A stretch of DNA of 11,309 nucleotides, from positions 1 to 11,309 of the forward strand of contig JAZNLR010000022.1 of the NCBI GenBank assembly GCA_045579195.1. Reading direction: 5' to 3'. Under the pieces are notes generated by a model that was not told the origin of the DNA, ran no database searches, and saw nothing but the letters and a program-made list of their open reading frames with translations. A program made the translations under genes and the position numbers. The number at the start of each line of letters is the position of its first letter. The stretch's first letter is position 1. This document shows positions 5,901-11,309 of the stretch, piece by piece. Source of the DNA: JAZNLR01 sp045579195 (GTDB lineage: Bacteria; Bacillota; Clostridia; Christensenellales; CAMQZB01).

Positions 5901-7220
5901 TCAAAGATCGAACTCGGTTTTCACCTGTTCAATTGTCTTTAACGCACGCTCTGCATAGCGCGCATACTTCTCCTTTTTATCTCTCGGCGGATTCTCAATT
6001 GGTTGAATTATGCCGAAATTTGCGTTCATAGGCTGAAAATCAACTCCGGAATGCTGATCGATATATGCAATGATAGCACCGCACATTGTTTTTTGTGTGA
6101 AGTCGACAAAATCTTTTTCTTCCCAAACGCGAAGAAGCTGAATTGCAGCAACAATTCCAGAGCATGCAGATTCAACGTATCCTTCAACGCCTGTAATCTG
6201 CCCCGCAAAGAAGACCTTTTTCGTTCCACGCAAACGAACGCCGTGCTCCAAAATTTTCGGTGCGTTCAAGAACGTGTTTCTGTGCATAACGCCGTACCGC
6301 GCATATTGAGCGTTTGCAAGCGCAGGAATCATGGAGAAAACACGCTTTTGTTCCGGAAAAGTCAGATTTGTCTGGAAACCCACGAGGTTTAAAAGACTTT
6401 TATCTGCATTTTCACTTCGAAGTTGCAATACGGCATAAGGTCGCTTTCCGTCACGTGGATCTCTGAGACCAACAGGTTTCATCGGACCGAATCGAAGAGT
6501 ATCCTTACCGCGCGTTGCCATAATCTCAATCGGCATGCAACTCTCAAAAACATCGCCTTTTTCAAAGTCCTTCAAAATAACTCGCTCAGCGGAGGTTAAC
6601 GCCTCATAAAACGCGTCGTATTCCTCCTTGTTCATCGGACAATTGACGTAATCCCCGTTTCCTTTGCCATAACGATCGCCAATAAAATAGTGCTTCTCGT
6701 CGAGGGAATCACGAAAGACGATGGGTGCTGCAGCATCGTAAAAATGCAAGTGCTCGCTCCCCGTGATGCGTGCAATTTCCAATGAAAGTGCATCCGAGGT
6801 CAAAGGCCCCGTTGCAATGACCGTCCATTCATCAAGATCGATATTCGTGACCTCTTCACAGACGATTTCTATATTTTTGTGATTTTGAATTTCCCGTGTG
6901 ATTGCCCCAGCAAAAAGATCTCTATCAACCGCCAATGCTCCGCCCGCATCAACACGCGATTCCTCTGCCGCACGCATAGTCAAAGAACCGAGTCTTCGCA
7001 TTTCTTCTTTGAGAAGGCCGCAGGCATTCGTCACGTCTGCCCCTTTCAAAGAATTGCTGCAAACCAATTCTCCGAAGAGGTCGGAGTGATGCGCAGGAGA
7101 CTTTTTCTTCGGCTTCATGTCCACAAGCTTAACCTGTAAGCCGCGCTCCGCAAGGCGAAAAGCGCACTCAACACCCGCAAGACCCGCGCCAATCACCGTG
7201 ACGTCAGTTTTTCTTTTCAT
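5901..7220 (-). CDS. trmFO: TrmFO, folate- and FAD-dependent tRNA (uracil-54-C5)-methyltransferase
   Basis: Makes ribothymidine at position 54 of the tRNA T-loop using methylene-tetrahydrofolate as carbon donor and FAD as reductant (formerly Gid). At 439 aa it has the usual length. The FAD-binding dinucleotide motif GAGLAG is at residues 11-16. Both conserved cysteines are present: Cys54 in ELVCSNSLKG and Cys228 in ESCMPIEIMA, the latter matching the catalytic Cys226 of B. subtilis. FAGQITGVEGY (338-348) and QPMNANFGI (396-404) are further family signatures. The start is the ATG at 7218-7220, overlapping the end of topA by 17 bp, with only a modest GGAAG ribosome site inside topA, so coupling to topA translation is plausible. 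Linkage to topA is the standard Bacillota arrangement. Confidence 0.97.
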   Translation of the reverse strand: MKRKTDVTVIGAGLAGVECAFRLAERGLQVKLVDMKPKKKSPAHHSDLFGELVCSNSLKGADVTNACGLLKEEMRRLGSLTMRAAEESRVDAGGALAVDRDLFAGAITREIQNHKNIEIVCEEVTNIDLDEWTVIATGPLTSDALSLEIARITGSEHLHFYDAAAPIVFRDSLDEKHYFIGDRYGKGNGDYVNCPMNKEEYDAFYEALTSAERVILKDFEKGDVFESCMPIEIMATRGKDTLRFGPMKPVGLRDPRDGKRPYAVLQLRSENADKSLLNLVGFQTNLTFPEQKRVFSMIPALANAQYARYGVMHRNTFLNAPKILEHGVRLRGTKKVFFAGQITGVEGYVESACSGIVAAIQLLRVWEEKDFVDFTQKTMCGAIIAYIDQHSGVDFQPMNANFGIIQPIENPPRDKKEKYARYAERALKTIEQVKTEFDL

Positions 7221-9522
7221 TCTGATAATCTTCCGTATGGCCGCAATCGCGATTGCTGCACTTCAGTTTCGGACCATTTTTAAACATCTTGACAACCATA
7301 AACGTTCCGCACTTCGGGCACTTCTTATCTGAAGGCATATCCCAGCTGATAAACTTACACTCAGGATATCCGGAACAGCTGTAAAAGAGCTTTCCTGTGC
7401 GAGAGGTACGCTTAACAACGTCTTTCCCACACTCAGGACATTTGGAAACAGCTTCGTTAACAGTTTTCGTATTCTTGCATTCGGGATAATTCGAGCACGC
7501 GAGGTACTTTCCGAACTTTCCGTTGCGAAGGATCATCTTCGACCCGCACTTTTCACAAAGTTCTTCGGAAACCTGCTCATCGAGACCTTTGATGTTCGAA
7601 CAGTCAGGATAATTCGGGCACGCAAGGTACTTTCCAAACTTTCCATTCTTATAAATCATTTTTGCTCCGCACTTTTCGCAGATGACGTCAGATTCTTCAA
7701 CTTCAAAAGGTTTCGTGTTTTTACAGTCAGGATAGGACGAACACGCATAATACTTTCCAAAACGCCCAGAGCGAATCAACATCGGCGCTCCGCACTTCTC
7801 ACAAATGCGATCGGAAATTTCATCTCCATCATTCTGCGCAAGAGCGAGCTCTTTTGAGAACGGCGTGTAAAAATCGGCAACGATCTGATGCCAATCTATA
7901 CCGCCTTCTTCGATGTCGTCCAGCTTGTTTTCCATATTTGCCGTAAATTCAACGTTTATAAATTCGTCGAAGTACTTCACGAGCAAATCATTCACGTCAA
8001 AAGCAACATCAGTCGGAATCAGCTGTTTTCCGTCTTTCGTCGTATATTCGCGCTTGATCAAAACCGCGATGATGGAAGCATACGTACTCGGGCGTCCAAT
8101 GCCGAGCTCCTCCATCGTCTTGACAAGCGTCGCATCCGAATAACGCGGCGGCGGAGTCGTAAACTTCTGTTCGGTCTTAATCTCCTTGAGCCCCAAGGTT
8201 TTGCCGGTTTCAAGCTTCGGAAGTTTCGTCGACGTATCTTTGCTCTCCTTTTCTTCCTCCATCTCGTAAACCGCAGTAAAGCCCTTAAAGAGCAAGACTT
8301 TGCCGCGCGCCTGGAAACCATACTCCCCGGCAGAAATGCTCACGACCGTATTTGCATAGCGAGCCTCAGCCATCTGGCTTGCGATAAAGCGCTCATAAAT
8401 CAACTTGTAGAGCTTATATTGGTTATTATCCACCTTACCCTTGATGCTCTTGGGAGTGACAGCAAGGGAAATCGGGCGAATCGCCTCATGCGCATCCTGC
8501 GCTGACTTTTTTGTCTTATAAAAATTTGGAGTTTTTGGCGCAAACTCACTGCCGAAATTCTCTTTAATAAACTCACGCGCGGAATCTTGCGCTTCCTTGG
8601 AAACACGAACGGAATCCGTTCTGATGTACGTAACCAATGCAAGTGGCCCTTCTCCAGGGATGTTGACACCTTCGTAAAGTTGCTGTGCAACGCGCATCGT
8701 GATAGGCGAAGAAAGCCCCAAGCGAATGGACGCATCTTGCTGAAGCGTACTTGTTGTGTAAGGTGCTGGAGCGTGCGTTTTCGTGACACTCTCTTTGATG
8801 TCATCAACGACAAAATCACGCCCCTCAATTGCGGCTAAAATCGCGTCAACTTCCCCTTTATTGCCAGGTTTGATCTTCTTTCCATTCTTGGTTGCAAGCG
8901 TTGCCTTAAAGACCAATTTCGGGTCAGAATCGCTCATCAAGAAGGCGGAGATCACCCAGTACTCAACGGGAACGAATTCGCGAATTTCACGTTCTCGCTC
9001 AACAATCAAACGAAGTGCCACAGACTGAACACGACCCGCGCTCAACTTATCTTTGATCTTCTTGCAGATCAGCGGCGAAAGCTTATATCCAACCAAGCGA
9101 TCAAGGACGCGACGCGCCTGCTGAGCATCGACAAGATTTAAGTCAATCTTGCGAGGTTTCTCAAGAGCAGCCGTTACAGCACGCTTAGAAATCTCGTTAA
9201 ACTCAATACGATTGCACTCTTCAACCGGCAAATTCAAAAGCGATGCTAAATGCCAAGAAATAGCCTCTCCTTCACGGTCCGGGTCGGTTGCAAGATAGAC
9301 AGCACTTGCGCGTTTTGCCTTGCTTTTCAATCGCTTTAAGACGTCTGCTTTTGCGTCTGTCACAACGTACTTCGGCTCAAAGTTGTTCTTCACGTCAACG
9401 CCGAGAAATTTTTCCGGAAGGTCGCAAATATGACCACCCGATGCGTCAACGCTGTACTCTTTGCCCAAATATTTTTCAATCGTCTTCGCCTTCGACGGCG
9501 ACTCGACTATGACAAGTTTCAT
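7204..9522 (-). CDS. topA: DNA topoisomerase I (type IA)
   Basis: Relaxes negative supercoils by passing a strand through a transient single-strand break. The 772-aa protein has an N-terminal Toprim domain with catalytic Glu7 (VIVESPSKAK) and the acidic triad Asp80, Asp82, Glu84 in DPDREGE. The active-site tyrosine is Tyr299 in VTYIRTDS, and the central toroid domains run to about residue 565. The C-terminus has five tandem Cys4 zinc ribbons starting at Cys574, 615, 656, 695 and 735, so the protein is longer than the B. subtilis enzyme of roughly 690 aa. The start is the ATG at 9520-9522, in an ATGA overlap with dprA, with GGAGG (9530-9534) 7 nt upstream. The dprA-topA-trmFO order is typical of Bacillota. 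Confidence 0.97.
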   Translation of the reverse strand: MKLVIVESPSKAKTIEKYLGKEYSVDASGGHICDLPEKFLGVDVKNNFEPKYVVTDAKADVLKRLKSKAKRASAVYLATDPDREGEAISWHLASLLNLPVEECNRIEFNEISKRAVTAALEKPRKIDLNLVDAQQARRVLDRLVGYKLSPLICKKIKDKLSAGRVQSVALRLIVEREREIREFVPVEYWVISAFLMSDSDPKLVFKATLATKNGKKIKPGNKGEVDAILAAIEGRDFVVDDIKESVTKTHAPAPYTTSTLQQDASIRLGLSSPITMRVAQQLYEGVNIPGEGPLALVTYIRTDSVRVSKEAQDSAREFIKENFGSEFAPKTPNFYKTKKSAQDAHEAIRPISLAVTPKSIKGKVDNNQYKLYKLIYERFIASQMAEARYANTVVSISAGEYGFQARGKVLLFKGFTAVYEMEEEKESKDTSTKLPKLETGKTLGLKEIKTEQKFTTPPPRYSDATLVKTMEELGIGRPSTYASIIAVLIKREYTTKDGKQLIPTDVAFDVNDLLVKYFDEFINVEFTANMENKLDDIEEGGIDWHQIVADFYTPFSKELALAQNDGDEISDRICEKCGAPMLIRSGRFGKYYACSSYPDCKNTKPFEVEESDVICEKCGAKMIYKNGKFGKYLACPNYPDCSNIKGLDEQVSEELCEKCGSKMILRNGKFGKYLACSNYPECKNTKTVNEAVSKCPECGKDVVKRTSRTGKLFYSCSGYPECKFISWDMPSDKKCPKCGTFMVVKMFKNGPKLKCSNRDCGHTEDYQNEKKN
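7231..7803 (-). repeat. Tandem coding repeat: five Cys4 zinc ribbons of TopA
   Basis: Five units begin at residues 574, 615, 656, 695 and 735 with a period of about 39-41 codons. Units 1-3 share CEKCG, a GKFGKY-like turn and C-x-x-YP-D/E-C. Their finger cores map to 7723-7803, 7600-7680 and 7477-7557, and similarity is clear at the nucleotide level, for example GCACTTTTC-like and GGTACTTTCC-like strings recurring on the plus strand. Units 4 (CPECG) and 5 (CPKCG, with CSNRDCG) are more diverged. All twenty cysteines are present. These ribbons bind single-stranded DNA in other TopA enzymes. The pattern suggests unit duplication within the gene. Confidence 0.85.
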
Positions 9523-10646
9523 TCATTCTCCTCCGTAAGCGAAAATTTCGGATTTAACTTATAACGATTTCCAGGCAGCCGCTTGATGACATCTTTTGTC
9601 TCAAGGATAGAAAGCGTTGCAATCAAGGCTCCAGCTGGAATTGAAGTGTATTCAGAGAGTGTATCCAAATGTAAAACGTCTACGCTCAAAAGCTCAAGAA
9701 TCTGACGTTCCTGCGCATTCAAAACAATGTCGACTTCCTTTTCATAGAACTTGCTGTCGATCTCATATTGACGCGTTACATCATCCGGCGTCAACGCAAG
9801 CGAAGCAAATCCATTTCGCAAAAGCCTGTTTGTTCCAACACCACTTCTGCTGTCAATGTTGCTCGGAACGACGTAGAGCTCGCGACCGTATTTCAATGCA
9901 AAATCACCAACAGTGAGTGCATTGCTGTCTACACCTGCCTCAACGAGGAACGTCACCCTTGAGATTCCCGCAATCAAGCGATTTCGAAGTGAATAATGAT
10001 AATTGCGGATCCGTTCTGACGGACGGAATTCGGAAATCAACAAGCCCTTTTCCGCAATTTGATTTGCAAGGCGCTCGTTCGCAACGGGAGAAATGCAGTG
10101 AATTCCACCGGGAGTGAAACAGATCGCCTTTCCGTCGTTGTCAAGCGCAGCTTCCATTGCAAGTCGCTCAATTCCGTCACCAATGCCTGAAACGACTGTC
10201 AGCCCTGATTCAACGAAATCGCGAACGAACGATTCTGTCACGTCTTTTCCATAAAGAGAGTTCGTTCTCGTTCCAACAACCGAAATACACTGTGTCGTCA
10301 AAAGATTTACGTCACCTTTGTAATACAAGACCAACGGTGGATCGTCTTCATCCAAATTCCTCAAGAACTCAGGAAAACGCTCGTCCAATATGGTGATATA
10401 CTGAGCACCGGTGCGCTCCAAAAGGAGTTCTTGATTTTCAAGAAAACTCTCTGTTCTTCCTGCAGCAAGAAGATGGATCTCATCTTGAGAACAGAACGTT
10501 GCAAAAGAATCGACGAGCTCATCAAAATGATCAAACAATTCTCTTGGTGACTCGACAAAAGAAAGCATCATCGTCTTCTTTCGAAGAGAGATTCCCGAAA
10601 AACTGTCTAACCAAAAGATGATTCTGTCATTTCGATCGTGATTCAT
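9519..10646 (-). CDS. dprA: DprA/Smf-family protein (divergent)
   Basis: DprA protects incoming single-stranded DNA and loads RecA during natural transformation; many non-competent bacteria also carry it. The 375-aa protein has an N-terminal helical domain (about 1-90), a Rossmann-like domain (about 100-295) and a C-terminal winged-helix-like domain (about 305-365). Family marks kept are VVGTR (123-127), RNRLIAG (221-227) and EAG (236-238). Several usual motifs are altered: SGLARGID with a following AAH reads SGIGDGIERLAM (153-164), GCGLD..YP reads PGGIHCISP, the SGSL segment reads SNAL, and AVPG reads VVPS. The start is the ATG at 10644-10646, 1 nt after the comM stop, with GGAG 5 nt upstream; a reading 35 codons longer would overlap comM by about 100 bp. 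Family membership is secure, full DprA activity less so. Confidence 0.88.
   Translation of the reverse strand: MNHDRNDRIIFWLDSFSGISLRKKTMMLSFVESPRELFDHFDELVDSFATFCSQDEIHLLAAGRTESFLENQELLLERTGAQYITILDERFPEFLRNLDEDDPPLVLYYKGDVNLLTTQCISVVGTRTNSLYGKDVTESFVRDFVESGLTVVSGIGDGIERLAMEAALDNDGKAICFTPGGIHCISPVANERLANQIAEKGLLISEFRPSERIRNYHYSLRNRLIAGISRVTFLVEAGVDSNALTVGDFALKYGRELYVVPSNIDSRSGVGTNRLLRNGFASLALTPDDVTRQYEIDSKFYEKEVDIVLNAQERQILELLSVDVLHLDTLSEYTSIPAGALIATLSILETKDVIKRLPGNRYKLNPKFSLTEENE
9530..9534 (-). promoter_or_regulatory. Ribosome binding site of topA
   Basis: Minus-strand GGAGG lies 7 nt before the ATG at 9520-9522 and within the last codons of dprA. Together with the ATGA overlap it supports coupled translation. 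Confidence 0.75.
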
Positions 10647-10647
10647 G

Positions 10648-11309
10648 TCAGCTCCAATATTTTCTGTCGAGCATGCGGTACTGAATGGCTTCTGCAATAT
10701 GCTCGGGTGCGATCTTTTCTTTGCCATCAAGATCTGCAATGGTGCGCGCAACCTTGATAATTCTGCTTCTTGCGCGTGCAGAAAGTTTCAGTTTTTCAAA
10801 AGCAGCACGTAAAATGTTATCCGATTCCCTTGAGAGCGCACAGAATTTTTTCAATTGTCTTTCGCCCATATCCGCATTGCAGGACATTCCGTCTTCAATG
10901 AGACGCTCACGCTGAATCGCACGCGCAATGTCAACGCGTTCTTTGATGGCTTTTGACGGCTCTTCAGGCGTTTCCGAAACGAGATCGATATATTTCACGC
11001 TGTCCACTTCGACCTGGATATCGATACGATCAAGCAGCGGACCGGAAAGTTTTGAAACATAATTCAAAATCTGACTGTGCGTACAGCGACATTCATTTTC
11101 AGAAGATCCAAAGTTACCACACGGACAGGGATTCATGCTGGCAACCAGCATAAAACTCGCAGGATACTCAATGGACTGCGCCGCACGAGAAACGGTGATC
11201 TTTCGATCCTCAAGCGGTTGACGAAGGGTTTCCAATGTCGCACGCGTATACTCCGGCATTTCATCCAAAAAAAGAACGCCGTTGTGCGCCAAGCTGATCT
11301 CCCCCGGGC
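10648..11309 (-). CDS. comM: ComM/YifB-family Mg-chelatase-like AAA+ ATPase, C-terminal part (cut by window edge)
   Basis: The last 219 codons of a protein usually near 500 aa; the frame is open to the window end, so the start and Walker A lie outside. ComM is a hexameric helicase that promotes branch migration during natural transformation in Gram-negative species; in Bacillota homologues the role is less tested. The visible part begins with PGEISLAHNG, then Walker B GVLFLDE (11260-11280), ASMNPCPCG with a second cysteine pair CRC just after (about 11083-11144), and SGPLLDRID (11020-11046), the region expected to hold the arginine finger. The C-terminal Mg-chelatase-like helical domain follows (SARARSRIIKVARTIADL). 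The stop TGA at 10648-10650 is 1 bp from the dprA start. A TTG at 11290-11292 could be taken for a start, but the conserved PGEIS motif continues upstream of it. Confidence 0.93.
   Translation of the reverse strand, partial: PGEISLAHNGVLFLDEMPEYTRATLETLRQPLEDRKITVSRAAQSIEYPASFMLVASMNPCPCGNFGSSENECRCTHSQILNYVSKLSGPLLDRIDIQVEVDSVKYIDLVSETPEEPSKAIKERVDIARAIQRERLIEDGMSCNADMGERQLKKFCALSRESDNILRAAFEKLKLSARARSRIIKVARTIADLDGKEKIAPEHIAEAIQYRMLDRKYWS
10652..10655 (-). promoter_or_regulatory. Ribosome binding site that fixes the dprA start
   Basis: Minus-strand GGAG lies 5 nt before the ATG at 10644-10646, inside the last codons of comM. It supports the short dprA start just after the comM stop rather than an in-frame start near 10751. 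Confidence 0.6.

Larger units (their letters stand above)
1..11309 (-). other. Probable long co-directional operon (comM to glyA)
   Basis: All eleven genes read leftwards. Adjacent genes overlap by 4, 17, 4, 8 and 8 bp or are separated by 1, 17, 18, 1 and 37 bp. Two junctions are ATGA start-stop overlaps (5344-5347 and 9519-9522), typical of translational coupling. I see no hairpin followed by a T-run and no gap large enough for a standard leader or riboswitch. Internal promoters within coding sequence cannot be excluded. A single transcript is inferred from spacing only. Confidence 0.7.

Noticed and set aside
7231..7803. Repetitive plus-strand pattern that might be taken for a CRISPR-like or other DNA repeat array
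   Set aside because: The period follows the codons of the zinc ribbons, the repeats are imperfect and all within the topA frame, so protein repeats explain it.
7888..8505. A 205-codon plus-strand open frame opposite topA
   Set aside because: Shadow of the TopA central domains; no domain or independent context.
10647..10751. Extended N-terminus for DprA starting 35 codons earlier
   Set aside because: It would overlap the conserved comM end by about 100 bp, and a suitable ribosome site precedes the ATG at 10644-10646.

Overview
The window is a gene-dense stretch of bacterial chromosome in which every gene lies on the minus strand, so transcription runs from position 11309 towards 1. G+C looks mid-40s percent by eye. 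The gene content and the block dprA-topA-trmFO-hslV-hslU point to Bacillota. A clostridial-looking HisRS and an RseC-family protein suggest Clostridia, Tissierellia or Negativicutes rather than Bacilli, but I cannot fix the class. There are nine complete and two truncated protein genes. I see no tRNA, rRNA, CRISPR array, insertion sequence, prophage gene or convincing terminator.

Layout in transcription order: comM 3' part (10648-11309), dprA (9519-10646), topA (7204-9522), trmFO (5901-7220), hslV (5344-5883), hslU (4034-5347), hisS (2729-4015), aspS (937-2736), an rseC-family gene (525-944), trxA (203-523) and the first 55 codons of glyA (1-165). Junctions are a 1-bp gap, 4-bp overlap, 17-bp overlap, 17-bp gap, 4-bp overlap, 18-bp gap, 8-bp overlap, 8-bp overlap, 1-bp gap and 37-bp gap. 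No non-coding stretch exceeds 37 bp, which fits one long transcription unit or a few read-through units with internal promoters.

The genes fall into four groups. ComM and DprA handle incoming single-stranded DNA in transformation. TopA and TrmFO are housekeeping enzymes for DNA supercoiling and tRNA T54 methylation, and HslVU is an ATP-dependent protease. HisRS and AspRS charge tRNAs. The RseC-like protein, thioredoxin and serine hydroxymethyltransferase cover redox and one-carbon metabolism; GlyA makes the methylene-THF that TrmFO consumes.

I did not find a new biological system. The points most worth a second look are a DprA with several altered Rossmann-fold motifs, five tandem Cys4 zinc ribbons in TopA, an HslV N-terminus that leaves Ser-versus-Thr nucleophile use open, a Phe replacing a usually conserved Asp in the AspRS anticodon-binding domain, eight paired cysteines in HisRS, and direct joining of the hslVU block to hisS-aspS without xerC, codY or room for a T-box leader.
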